Shown piece by piece: positions 53,219-61,921 of a stretch of 64,000 nucleotides of DNA. Position 1 is the stretch's first letter. Every line of letters begins with the position of its first letter. The position numbers were made by a program, and so were the translations under genes. The stretch spans positions 1 through 64,000 of the forward strand of contig CAJUCN010000009.1 of assembly GCA_910585005.1 (NCBI GenBank), written 5' to 3'. This DNA is from an uncultured Lachnospiraceae bacterium. GTDB lineage: Bacteria; Bacillota; Clostridia; Lachnospirales; Lachnospiraceae. The notes under the pieces were generated by a model that worked only from the letters and a program-made list of their open reading frames with translations, was not told the DNA's origin and searched no databases.

Positions 53219-56200
53219 GGCTATTCATCTCCTCTTTCATCCGCTTAAGCAGCTCATCTTCTGGGTAAGACGCCAGTATCCTGACCCCATAACCGCCAGT
53301 CCCTTCTTCAAAATTGCATACCCCCTTATAGGCGCAGAAAGTACAGGAATCCTTCCCATTTTGCCGACAGGGGTTTATCTCAATATTTCCATCCAAAATC
53401 TCCCTGCCAAACTGCCGGATCTTGTGGCTGACAAACTGAGAAACGATATCATAGTCCTGCTTGTCGATGACACTGGATCTTGTTGAAAGGCTTCCGTCCT
53501 TTTTTCGCTCTACAGGCACCACCAAAGACTTCTCCGAAAAAGTCTTGTCCAACAGACGGATCACCTCTTGATCAGAGTTGACTATTCCAGTGGTTCTAAG
53601 TTCTTTTAGTAACTCCCGATTGATCTCTTCCGGTGTCCATTCCCCTTCCGCCTTCATCAGCGGATCCGCCACATGATAATATAAAAGCGCCGCCGGCACG
53701 ATCTCCTTCCCCGGATGTTTTGCCGCAGTGATCTGCGAAGCTACATTCATGTACACTACAAGCTGAAGCTGGAGTCCATAATATAGGGCGGCAAGATCAA
53801 ATTTTTTATTTCCTGATTTGTAATCGATCACTTTCACATAAACATGATTTTCGTCTTCATAGGTATCAATTCTGTCAATCCTTCCCCTAAGCTTCATTTT
53901 CTCTTCTGCCGACAGGGCAATATTCACCGCATCTAATTCTTCCGCCTTGGAAAAGGACAGTTCAAAGGAAGAAGGAACAAAGTCCCCTGCCTGAAGCTGT
54001 GCCTTCAATGTTCGGATCGTTCTTCTTAGTATCCGAAACATCCGCTCCGTCATATATTCGTAACGCGCGTTACTATATAGTACACTTTCCCCATACTGCA
54101 AGGTACATTCCTGCAACGCCTGATAAAGAAGCTTATCCCCTTCCTCATTAGGGAAGTCAAACCATGTATAGTTATTTTCCGAAAGTTTTCCTGCAAAAAT
54201 TTCCAGCGCGCCATGAAAGATATTTCCTAAATCCACCTGTTCAAAACGAAATTCTTCTCTCTCTTTCAGTCCCAGCCCGTACTGTAAAAAATGGGAATAA
54301 GCACAGGCAGCATAGCGTTCCAGCCTGCTTACGCTGTTCTCCAGCATGATGCCATAAAGGGCCTTGGCTACGGCTCCTGCCAAAGGCTTATGCCTGTATC
54401 TGTCAAAAGCCGATTCTGCAAGTTTTCCTGCATAACGGCTGTATTCTTCATCCTTTTCATATAACCGATACAGCGCGGTCAGTTCCTCCCTGGTCAAACT
54501 TCCCTCCCTGCCCCCAGCATACTCACGAAGCTCATTGGCCAGAACCGAAAGACCATCCCGCTTTCCGATCATCTCCTCCAAAGATGCTGCCTCATCAACC
54601 CTTTCCTTCATAATCTTAGGAAAAATTTTTTCCATGCGCTCGATCAGATAAGAGGGCCTAAGGCTTTTTCCCTGGCTGTTGACCCGTGCATAAGACAGAT
54701 AGAGACGTTTTGAAGGTTTCGTCAGATTCATATACAGATATAACCGCTGGATAAACATTTGCTGCCGTGGCGTCGGCGCCAACTCAAATTCCGACTCTTT
54801 TAGAAATTCCCGGTCAACATCTGAAATGATTCCGCCTTTAGAACTTCCTTTCGGGATATTCCCATCATTTACCCCCAAAAAAAAGAGAATCTTTACCTGC
54901 TTCAGGCGGCTTCTTTCCATATCACCTACCACCACTCTGTCCACACTGCCCGGTATGATCCCTACCTGTATCTCTCCAAATCCGGCATCCAAAATATCCG
55001 CAAACTCCTGTAAAGTCATTGGCTCCTCATCCAGCAAAGCAACAATCTGTTCTAAAAGTTCCATCACCAGCCGATAGATCTGGGCGTATTCCCTGGCCTT
55101 CTCCGGCTGCCCCTCTTCCTGGAATTTCTGCTCATAGGCTGCAAGTTTCTCCTGGATCCTCCCGTTCACAATAAATTCATACAAGGTCCTGACCAGTTCC
55201 CCGGCACGGCTCTGTTTTTCCAGCAATGGAGCCATCTGCCCCATAATTTTCTCACGCATGTTATTTAATTCTGTAAGAGCCTTCTCCTGTTCTTCCCCCT
55301 TCTCCCCCAACCGTACAAAAGCCTGATTCCACCGTTTTTTTCCTTTGATTCCGCAGGCAAGTACATAATTTTCTAACCGGTCAATCTCTTCCAACGTAAA
55401 ATCTGTCAACCCACAACGCAGATAGTGAAACACCGCTTCATAAGTAAAGTTCTGTAAAACCATCTTTAAAGCGCTTCTAATAAATTCAATAAAGGGATTT
55501 AACCTAAGCCCCCTGGTCCGGTCCAAAAACACCGGAATATCATAAACCAGGGCCTCCCGCTCAAAATAATCTCCATAAGTTTCTAAGTCACCAGTAACAA
55601 CTGCAATATCCCGATAACAATACCCCTCCTCCAACACCAGCTTTTTAATCCGGATACATGCCTGTTGCACTTCCTTTGCCGGATTAAGCGCTTCCCTGAT
55701 CTGCACAGTTCTCACATCCTCTTCATAGGAAACGCAGGGATAGCGGAACAAATTCTGCTCTAGGTGAGCCAGCTCTTTATTCTCTGAAAATCTGGGCAAG
55801 GGCAAAAACTTCATAAAAATATCATCTGTTCTTTCAATATTGGTTTCCTTAGCCAACCGGCAAAGATCCCCCACTGTCTTTTTGCTGAGATAAAATAATT
55901 CCTGCTCGCCCCCTGCCTGGAAGGGGTTTTCCCGAATATCAATGGTTATAGAAACAATAACCCGTTCAGTCAATCCCATAAGTTCCTGAATCAACCGGTA
56001 TTGTATCGGCGTAAATCCTGTAAACCCGTCAAATATGACCACACTATCCCGGATAATTTCCGATTTTGCCACAGCTCTTGTCAAAAGCCCTAGGGTTTCT
56101 TCCGTAGTAATGAACCGATCCCGGACATAACTTTGAAAGCCCTGATAGATCATTTCAAGATCTTTTAGCTTACTATGCAGCATTCCGCGTCCTTTTGCAA

Positions 56201-56633
56201 ACTCCGCCAGTTCCCCGGCTTGCTCCGGCGAAATCCCATACTGCATAAATTCCGAGATCGCTGATTTAACCTCATGGATATAACCAATCTTATTTAAATT
56301 TTTGCCGATTACCGGCATTTCATCTTTCCGTTCTGCAGCCACCTTACGGAGCACCAGGCTCTTACCCGTGTCATCAAGAACTGGCTTAGAGCTGTAACCA
56401 GTCTCTTCAAAAATACGATGGGCCAGCCGTCCAAAACTGAGCACATCAATGTTCATGATCCCACCGTTATGACTGGCATTTACCAAGTCCACCTGGGTCT
56501 GCATCGTAAACTGGTCCGGAACCAAAAACAGAAAATTCCTTCCCGGTTCCCTTGCCGCCCAGTCTATGACTATTTGATGAAGCTGTCTGCTCTTTCCTGC
56601 TCCAGAGCCGCCAAAACAAAATTGTAATCCCAT
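53178..56633 (-). CDS. addB: helicase-exonuclease AddAB, subunit AddB
   Basis: 1151-aa partner of AddA. The N-terminal ATP-binding loop GGSGAGKSRQL is intact. The C-terminal nuclease domain has LRGRIDRIDTYEDENHVYVKVIDYKSG. An iron-sulfur cluster is indicated by Cys residues spaced C-x9-C-x5-C region (DSCTFCAYKGVC) plus an upstream Cys, typical of AddB. First gene of the addBA operon. Confidence 0.97.
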   Translation of the reverse strand: MGLQFCFGGSGAGKSRQLHQIVIDWAAREPGRNFLFLVPDQFTMQTQVDLVNASHNGGIMNIDVLSFGRLAHRIFEETGYSSKPVLDDTGKSLVLRKVAAERKDEMPVIGKNLNKIGYIHEVKSAISEFMQYGISPEQAGELAEFAKGRGMLHSKLKDLEMIYQGFQSYVRDRFITTEETLGLLTRAVAKSEIIRDSVVIFDGFTGFTPIQYRLIQELMGLTERVIVSITIDIRENPFQAGGEQELFYLSKKTVGDLCRLAKETNIERTDDIFMKFLPLPRFSENKELAHLEQNLFRYPCVSYEEDVRTVQIREALNPAKEVQQACIRIKKLVLEEGYCYRDIAVVTGDLETYGDYFEREALVYDIPVFLDRTRGLRLNPFIEFIRSALKMVLQNFTYEAVFHYLRCGLTDFTLEEIDRLENYVLACGIKGKKRWNQAFVRLGEKGEEQEKALTELNNMREKIMGQMAPLLEKQSRAGELVRTLYEFIVNGRIQEKLAAYEQKFQEEGQPEKAREYAQIYRLVMELLEQIVALLDEEPMTLQEFADILDAGFGEIQVGIIPGSVDRVVVGDMERSRLKQVKILFFLGVNDGNIPKGSSKGGIISDVDREFLKESEFELAPTPRQQMFIQRLYLYMNLTKPSKRLYLSYARVNSQGKSLRPSYLIERMEKIFPKIMKERVDEAASLEEMIGKRDGLSVLANELREYAGGREGSLTREELTALYRLYEKDEEYSRYAGKLAESAFDRYRHKPLAGAVAKALYGIMLENSVSRLERYAACAYSHFLQYGLGLKEREEFRFEQVDLGNIFHGALEIFAGKLSENNYTWFDFPNEEGDKLLYQALQECTLQYGESVLYSNARYEYMTERMFRILRRTIRTLKAQLQAGDFVPSSFELSFSKAEELDAVNIALSAEEKMKLRGRIDRIDTYEDENHVYVKVIDYKSGNKKFDLAALYYGLQLQLVVYMNVASQITAAKHPGKEIVPAALLYYHVADPLMKAEGEWTPEEINRELLKELRTTGIVNSDQEVIRLLDKTFSEKSLVVPVERKKDGSLSTRSSVIDKQDYDIVSQFVSHKIRQFGREILDGNIEINPCRQNGKDSCTFCAYKGVCNFEEGTGGYGVRILASYPEDELLKRMKEEMNSHGNEIYPGTTEGN

Positions 56634-56702
56634 ACCTTACCATCATCCTACATGTAAAAACCTAACAAAGTTACAAACAAAGCCCCTCATAGGAACCTTC
56701 TT

Positions 56703-57512
56703 TTATAAAAAAGGAATCATATCCTTTACCGATTTAAAAATCAAGTCGGGAACCACCTCCGATGCTGCCAGATCATCCATTCCAGCCTCACCGCTTAAAA
56801 CCAATATTCCAGTACACCCGTTATTTACTCCCGCCGCTACGTCTGTATACAATCGGTCCCCAACCATAGCCGTGTCCTTCTTTTCTATTCCTGCCCGTCT
56901 GGCCAGATAATCCATAATCTCTCCATTGGGTTTTCCTACGATATAATCCGGATACCGAAAGGCTGAAGCGTGAATAAACGCATGGATCGCTCCCGCATCA
57001 GGGATAAATCCTGTTTCCGTAGGACAGTTATAATCCGGGTGAGTAGAAATATAAGGAAGGCCTTCTCTTACCAGATCACACACCCGGCACATTTTTGCAT
57101 AAGTGAGCGTCGTGTCAAATCCTACCACAACCACTTCCGGCGCCTGGTCATCCAAACAGATCCCTTCCTGCAAAAACTCTTCCGCCAGCAAATCATTTCC
57201 TAACAAAAACACCCGTTTTTCCGGAAAATTTCTTTTTAGATAGGCAATCGCTGCCTGCCCGGAAGTAATGATCTTTGAACGGTCTGTCTCCAATCCCATG
57301 CGGCTAAGTTTTTCCACATAAGCCTGTGGGTTTTTAGAGGAATTATTGGTCAGAAAAAAATATCTTTTCCCCTTCTCTTCCACTGCACGCAAAAAATCTT
57401 TTGCTCCATGGATCCATTGATTCCCCAAGTAGATTGTTCCATCCATATCCAATGCAAAGCACTGGATATGTTTCAATCTTTGCTGCCTGTCTGTATTGAC
57501 CTCCGGTATCAT
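56703..57512 (-). CDS. HAD-IIA family sugar-phosphatase-like hydrolase (NagD type)
   Basis: 269-aa cytoplasmic phosphatase. HAD motif I is FALDMDGTIYLG, motif II FFLTNNSSKN, motif III Lys in VGKPNGEIM, and motif IV MVGDRLYTDVAAG. The C2-type cap lies between II and III, as in NagD/4-nitrophenylphosphatase proteins. The substrate is unknown. The ATG at 57512 is preferred (GGGGG six bases upstream); a TTG at 57545 would add 11 residues. Confidence 0.9.
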   Translation of the reverse strand: MIPEVNTDRQQRLKHIQCFALDMDGTIYLGNQWIHGAKDFLRAVEEKGKRYFFLTNNSSKNPQAYVEKLSRMGLETDRSKIITSGQAAIAYLKRNFPEKRVFLLGNDLLAEEFLQEGICLDDQAPEVVVVGFDTTLTYAKMCRVCDLVREGLPYISTHPDYNCPTETGFIPDAGAIHAFIHASAFRYPDYIVGKPNGEIMDYLARRAGIEKKDTAMVGDRLYTDVAAGVNNGCTGILVLSGEAGMDDLAASEVVPDLIFKSVKDMIPFL

Positions 57513-57561
57513 ACCCTTCCCCCAATTCTTCTTTTGATATTCCAATAAGCCATATCACATT

Positions 57562-57609
57562 ATAAAATAAGGCCCATACAAAGACAAGCCCTGATGCACC
57601 TTATTTTAT
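57562..57609. terminator. long-loop inverted repeat, probable terminator
   Basis: ATAAAATAAGG (57562-57572) and its exact complement (57599-57609) enclose 26 bases. It lies between the GH25 gene and the HAD gene on the minus strand, with U-rich arms on either strand. The loop is large, so the call is tentative. Confidence 0.45.
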
Positions 57610-57645
57610 CTGTTGACCCATAATACTAATTTTATATTACATATG

Positions 57646-58332
57646 CTATTTAACCAAAAAACTTAAAATTTTTTGTTTTATCGACATGGGACGTTCCTCT
57701 TTTATCCTTGATATATCAATCCTTGCCAGGTTTAAGTCCACTTTTCCGTCTATCCCTTCTATTACTCCTTTACTGGAATACTGCCAGCATACCCCAACTC
57801 CGGGATCTAATTTAGGATGAACCTGTCCGTCATCCCGGGCCGGATACCTGGCAATCCAAAACAAATACGCCGCCTCATATGGTGCAAACAGCCTGTCATA
57901 CCAATGTTTGGAACAATAAACTCCCGCAGTATAGCCGGCCTGTTTCAGCCTTCCAAGCATAAGATCCACTATGCCGATCATTGAAAGGGCAGGAATGTCG
58001 CTTAACCGCTTATCCTCAATATCCAGCCACACACCATATGTTATTTTTTTACCTTTCAATGCGTTTAACAATGCCGCTACCTCTTTCTCCGCTTCCTTTT
58101 GATCCCTGGCTATCACATACTTGTACACACCAACAAAAATTCCTTGCTCCATGCACCCCTCATAATTTCGCTTAAACTCACTGTCAAATTGATTTGCCTC
58201 ATTGATGCACTTGATCATGGCAAAACGGATTCCACTGCCAGCCACAAGTTTCCAGTTCACTTTTCCGTTCCAATGGCTCACATCAATTCCCCTGATTTCC
58301 TCATTTTCTTTTTGATCCATAATCTGATCCAT
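57646..58332 (-). CDS. GH25 family lysozyme-like protein
   Basis: 228-aa muramidase-type domain. IRGIDVSHWNGKVNWKLV at the N-terminus carries the first catalytic-site Asp, and WLDIEDKRLSD the Asp-x-Glu pair; YCSKHWYDRLF and WQYSSKGVIEGIDGKVDLNLARI are typical. No signal peptide or cell-wall-binding repeat is seen, so export would need a holin or lysis. Its RBS overlaps the end of the adenosine-deaminase-like gene, so the two are cotranscribed. Lytic activity is predicted, not shown. Confidence 0.9.
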   Translation of the reverse strand: MDQIMDQKENEEIRGIDVSHWNGKVNWKLVAGSGIRFAMIKCINEANQFDSEFKRNYEGCMEQGIFVGVYKYVIARDQKEAEKEVAALLNALKGKKITYGVWLDIEDKRLSDIPALSMIGIVDLMLGRLKQAGYTAGVYCSKHWYDRLFAPYEAAYLFWIARYPARDDGQVHPKLDPGVGVCWQYSSKGVIEGIDGKVDLNLARIDISRIKEERPMSIKQKILSFLVK

Positions 58333-58333
58333 T

Positions 58334-60070
58334 TCATCTGCCTCCTTTCTCCAACTGTTGGTAAGCCATCTCTACGAAATCCCCCCACTCTCTTTCAAAT
58401 CTTTCTTTTGTCCTGTCATATACCGGATGAGGGCTAAGCTCCCCACAGCCATACTCCTCACCGTACACATATTCCTGGTATAAGTACGCAATAAAAACAG
58501 ATGTTTTGATTACTTCGTATGGAAGCTCCATTCCCACATAAGCCTCCCAGAAATCATAAGACAATCCCCCATTTCCCAAAAGCAGCGGATCATCATTTGC
58601 TATCACGCAGCAAATTCCATTTTTCATCAGTTCATAGGCAGAGTGATTCCTAATGTCCTGGTAATACCGCAGAAGCTGATTGCTGATAGGACAGATCTCC
58701 AATACCGGTTCTCTAAGCCCGCTTTTTGCATCCTTTTCTCCATGGAGAATTTCATCTGCTAAACGGGAAAACCAGTTTAAGTTAAATCCGTGTCCGATCC
58801 TATGTTTGGATATAAGCGCTGCACTGAGCATATTATCATCCGCCTTCCAGCAGCTTTCCCCATCATGCAAGAAAAAATCAATCCGCTGAATTCTTGGCCT
58901 TAGGTCTTCTCCCTCCCCGCCATATCCATACCCAAATGGCTTATATATGACCTGATCTGCATAAAAAGCCGTATCCTGCCCTCTGTCTTCTTCACTTACA
59001 AAGTCAAACCCTATCACCAAACTTTTCAATTTTTCATTTCCACTTTCTTTTATCTTTATTGCCGCATCCACTTTTTTTGATAATTTATCTAATTCTTCCG
59101 GCTTATTAGGGTCTAAGTTTCTTCTTGCATTTAAGATCACTTTAAACTTTAATTGATGCTTGCCATCGGGATCCGCCATATCCTTTGCCATCAGCAAGGC
59201 TTCCAAAAAACTGTCATCAGGATCTTTGACATTAACTATCTGGGTCAATTCCTTATAATATAAATGTCTGTTTACATGATACCGGGAATGTCTTTCCCCA
59301 TAAACCCAGGCCTTTCCGTTTTTCTCCTCCCTGTCCTGGAATTCCTGAAACCCGCTCCTAAGCTCCACATAATTGATCTTGTCCATGACACACTCCTGAA
59401 AAAAAGCAACATGATAATCAATGTAGAAATCCCGGTTCGTATACAGGTTATCTATGCGTGCAAAGATTCTGTTAAACGCTGCCCAAATATCCGTTTTGCT
59501 GCCCAAATACTCATCGCTGATGGAAAGCATTTTCTTAAGCCACGCCCTTCCCCGTATATTTCTAATCACTTCGCTTAAGGATCGGAATTTCACTTCCTCA
59601 GGCAGGTTTCTGCATTGATAGTCAAATAACAGCATTCCCTCTATATACTTTGCTCCCTCATTGTCTCCTCTGGTCAATACGTTGATTTTAGGCCCTCCTC
59701 CTGTCTCCGCCTTACCACAATAAGTAAGCAGAAGTTCCAAATACCCATCCGTGGACAATGCCGCCGCACTATGTACATGTAAAAGCCCGCCCTTGGGCAT
59801 TCTCCTGAATATCCCGAGCAGTTCATCCGAATCGGAAATCATAAGATCATAAAAAGGCTTTGCGGCAGGATAAATTTCTTCTCCACTGACAGCTTTCTGT
59901 TTCCAGCTATCCCGACATCTTTCCATGTGCTCCCTAACTTTGTCCTCCTTTTCCTCTTCTACCCCAATTCCCATTTGATTAAAAAACCACTTTCCGGCAT
60001 CCTCCCCGGATATTCTTTCCCTTGACACATCATAATTCTCTTTTTCACAAGTATAAACTCCATTTCCCAT
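58334..60070 (-). CDS. adenosine deaminase-like (ADGF-type) metal hydrolase
   Basis: 578-aa amidohydrolase-fold protein with adenosine deaminase landmarks: metal His pair in GGLLHVHSAAALS, HDGES, RIGHG, EICPISN and ANDDPLLLG. At 578 aa it is much larger than housekeeping deaminases (about 340 aa) and resembles ADGF/CECR1-type proteins, with an extra N-terminal region of about 100 residues. The substrate could be adenosine or another purine nucleoside. No signal peptide. RBS AAGGAG. It begins after a strong terminator that ends the 206-aa gene upstream, and precedes the GH25 gene. Confidence 0.82.
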   Translation of the reverse strand: MGNGVYTCEKENYDVSRERISGEDAGKWFFNQMGIGVEEEKEDKVREHMERCRDSWKQKAVSGEEIYPAAKPFYDLMISDSDELLGIFRRMPKGGLLHVHSAAALSTDGYLELLLTYCGKAETGGGPKINVLTRGDNEGAKYIEGMLLFDYQCRNLPEEVKFRSLSEVIRNIRGRAWLKKMLSISDEYLGSKTDIWAAFNRIFARIDNLYTNRDFYIDYHVAFFQECVMDKINYVELRSGFQEFQDREEKNGKAWVYGERHSRYHVNRHLYYKELTQIVNVKDPDDSFLEALLMAKDMADPDGKHQLKFKVILNARRNLDPNKPEELDKLSKKVDAAIKIKESGNEKLKSLVIGFDFVSEEDRGQDTAFYADQVIYKPFGYGYGGEGEDLRPRIQRIDFFLHDGESCWKADDNMLSAALISKHRIGHGFNLNWFSRLADEILHGEKDAKSGLREPVLEICPISNQLLRYYQDIRNHSAYELMKNGICCVIANDDPLLLGNGGLSYDFWEAYVGMELPYEVIKTSVFIAYLYQEYVYGEEYGCGELSPHPVYDRTKERFEREWGDFVEMAYQQLEKGGR

Positions 60071-60103
60071 CCCGTTTTCTCCTTCCTGGCATTAATGAAA
60101 GCT

Positions 60104-60141
60104 ATAAAAACACACAGGCAGTACAGAATACTGCCTGTGTG
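60104..60141 (-). terminator. strong intrinsic terminator
   Basis: A perfect 13-bp stem (CACACAGGCAGTA, 60111-60123, with its complement 60129-60141) and a 5-base loop, followed by TTTTTAT on the minus strand. It lies 10 bases after the stop of the 206-aa gene. Confidence 0.9.
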
Positions 60142-60151
60142 CTCTGCCTGT

Positions 60152-60772
60152 TTACGCCGGAATAAACATCCCGCTTTTTTGGTCATATACAACGGTCTTT
60201 TCCGTTTCGTTCCCTACATACTCTACCTCAAGGGCATTACTAAATTCTCTTGAGATCACTACGCCATTATCAAGGTCCGCCGCCAGGAAAACTTTGATTT
60301 TTTCCTTCGGTGACATTACCGCCATATGGTTATAAGGAACGGTAAGCACGTTAATCGGATTTCCCATCTGAAGCTCGTCATTTACCCTTACTGGCTGTGC
60401 AAGCCCAAAGGATAAATGAGGGTACATATCCATACCGTTCTGGAGACCGTATTCATTCTTTCCTACACATTCAACTGCGCGGGCATTCTGGAAAATACCG
60501 CTTTCAAAAGAATACATTGCACCGCAAACGCCAACTTCTTCGGAAAGTTTACTGATCATTGCACCGGCCTGTACCTCCTGCCTGGATGCGTAAAGCAGAT
60601 AATCTTCTTCCCACTCAATCACATTGTTTTCAAAAGGAAGTGTTGATACCCAGGTAACGCTCTTTCCCTTATTCCCTGTTACTTCTTTTGTAATTGCCAA
60701 TCTCTCCCCCGCTGCATAAATTGCCTTTAATGCATCTGTTGCAAACTTGATTTCTACTTTGTACTTAGACAT
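60152..60772 (-). CDS. unrecognised 206-aa protein, next to invertible promoter
   Basis: I do not recognise this family. The protein is soluble, beta-rich in appearance, and has no signal peptide or membrane segment. Noticeable stretches are VTWVSTLPFENNVIEWEEDYLLYASR, GLQNGMDMYPHLSFGLAQPV and PKEKIKVFLAADLDNGVVISREF. RBS AAAGGAG lies 9 bases before the ATG. It is a single-gene transcript with a strong terminator. A switch-like DNA segment (60819-60981) sits directly upstream, in the orientation that does not give it a promoter; inversion would. The gene may therefore be phase-variable. Confidence 0.8.
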   Translation of the reverse strand: MSKYKVEIKFATDALKAIYAAGERLAITKEVTGNKGKSVTWVSTLPFENNVIEWEEDYLLYASRQEVQAGAMISKLSEEVGVCGAMYSFESGIFQNARAVECVGKNEYGLQNGMDMYPHLSFGLAQPVRVNDELQMGNPINVLTVPYNHMAVMSPKEKIKVFLAADLDNGVVISREFSNALEVEYVGNETEKTVVYDQKSGMFIPA

Positions 60773-60775
60773 TTT

Positions 60776-60808
60776 TCATGTCTCCTTTCTCTTTATTTTT
60801 GACGTCAT
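60776..60808 (-). CDS. 10-codon upstream ORF
   Basis: ATG at 60808 follows AAAGGAG with good spacing and encodes MTSKIKRKET before TGA. Its last codons contain the ribosome site of the 206-aa gene. Ribosomes reading it would clear or block that site, so it could tune or couple translation. No direct proof. Confidence 0.4.
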   Translation of the reverse strand: MTSKIKRKET

Positions 60809-60818
60809 TTATGAGCTC

Positions 60819-60845
60819 CTTTGCATAATACAATATTATGTTAAG
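60819..60845. repeat. left inversion site of the promoter switch
   Basis: Half-site CTTTGCATAATA (60819-60830), core CAA (60831-60833), and inverted half-site reading CTTAACATAATA on the minus strand (60834-60845). It lies inverted to the right site at 60955-60981. The 15-base part at 60826-60840 matches its counterpart perfectly. Confidence 0.85.
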
Positions 60846-60969
60846 CAAAAGCGCAAAAAAACACTTAAAATTTCTACTGTTATTAAAATTCCTTTTGATC
60901 AAGAGAATCCTAATGGTCAAAATAATAAAATTTTTTGAAAAAGGGATTGACTTTCTTATCATAATATTG
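60831..60969. promoter_or_regulatory. putative invertible promoter segment (phase switch)
   Basis: A segment of about 139 bases between two inverted sites. It carries TTGACT (60947-60952) near its right end. In this orientation it is 17 bases from TATTAA (60970-60975), so the promoter fires rightward, antisense into the recombinase gene. After inversion the same TTGACT would lie 17 bases from TATTAT (minus strand, 60830-60825) and drive the 206-aa gene. In the present state the minus strand has no good -35 at that distance, so this looks like the OFF orientation. Inference from sequence; inversion itself is not observed. Confidence 0.8.
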
Positions 60970-60981
60970 TATTAAGTGAAG
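60955..60981. repeat. right inversion site of the promoter switch
   Basis: Half-site CTTATCATAATA (60955-60966), core TTG (60967-60969), and inverted half-site reading CTTCACTTAATA on the minus strand (60970-60981). All four half-sites fit CTTNNCATAATA, three exactly. The recombinase stop codon is only 12 bases further right. Confidence 0.85.
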
Positions 60982-60992
60982 CGCCTTTCCTG

Positions 60993-61808
60993 CTACAAGC
61001 CAAGCAGATCCATCCGCCCGCGCTTTTCCTCCACGGTGGACAACGTATAGATTCTTGTAGTCTCTAAGCTGGAATGCCCTAAAATATCCCCTAACTCCGC
61101 TAAGTTCCCGTACTTTTCCATATAGGTCTTTGCAAACAAGTGACGAAAGCTGTGAGGGCAGGCTTTTTTCTTATTCACCCCTACCCCTCCGGCAAGTCTG
61201 GTCAGCATCTGCCAGACTGCGTTCCTGCTGATCGCCTTTCCTTTATTTCCCTCAAATAAAACCCCTGTATCAATGTTCTCTTCCCTGCAATATTCCAGGA
61301 GCATATCAGAAAGCTCGTTGGAGATAATGATTTCTCTTACTTTCCCTTTGTTATACACATCGGTGCTGCCCTCTTTTATTGCCTCCACCGTGATATACTG
61401 CAGCTCCCCCACGCGGATCCCTGTCCCGGCCAATACCCGCATCAGCATGTAATACTTCTTTCTTCCTGTCTTCCACGCATAATCCAGCATCTTATGATAT
61501 TCCTGCATGGAAAGAATATTATTCAGACTTCTTCTTGGCTGTATCCGTTCCGTCCTAACCATATATTCCTGACACCCTGCCCACCGCAGATAACGGTTTA
61601 AAGATACAATATAAATATTGATCGTCCGGGGCCTATAAACGGCCCGCATCCTTTCCACATAATGATCTACCGTCTTCCTGCCAAACATCTGTCCCCCACA
61701 CGAACATAAAAAATCTTTTGCCCGTGCAGTATACAGAAGAACCGTGTTTCGGCTTAATCCTGTTTCTTCCAAAAAATGTTCATATTCCTCAATTTCTTTT
61801 TGTTTCAT
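60993..61808 (-). CDS. tyrosine recombinase, probable switch invertase
   Basis: 271-aa XerC/D-sized site-specific recombinase with a complete active site: Arg in GTGIRVGEL, Lys-containing turn, H-x-x-R in PHSFRHLFA, His in LGHSS and nucleophile Tyr in TTRIYT. The N-terminal SAM-like core-binding domain spans residues 1-90. No arm-binding domain, unlike the integrase at 9 kb. The start at 61808 is chosen from AAGGAG; the frame can be read further to 61964, but with no RBS. It ends 12 bases from inverted recombination-like sites, as in known phase-variation systems, which suggests it inverts the adjacent promoter. Confidence 0.92.
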   Translation of the reverse strand: MKQKEIEEYEHFLEETGLSRNTVLLYTARAKDFLCSCGGQMFGRKTVDHYVERMRAVYRPRTINIYIVSLNRYLRWAGCQEYMVRTERIQPRRSLNNILSMQEYHKMLDYAWKTGRKKYYMLMRVLAGTGIRVGELQYITVEAIKEGSTDVYNKGKVREIIISNELSDMLLEYCREENIDTGVLFEGNKGKAISRNAVWQMLTRLAGGVGVNKKKACPHSFRHLFAKTYMEKYGNLAELGDILGHSSLETTRIYTLSTVEEKRGRMDLLGL

Positions 61809-61921
61809 TAGGCATTTTCTCCTTTTATCTGAAAGTAATGGGTACCCCCACCTATTGTATAAGCATTTATCCCCAGAACTTCCTCTCATTCCCCAGTTAT
61901 ATCTTTTTAATATCCAGGGCA

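Noticed and set aside
58334..60070. RADAR-like defence system based on the large adenosine deaminase
   Set aside because: RADAR needs an RdrA ATPase gene next to a larger RdrB deaminase. No ATPase is present here, and the protein fits ADGF-type deaminases better.
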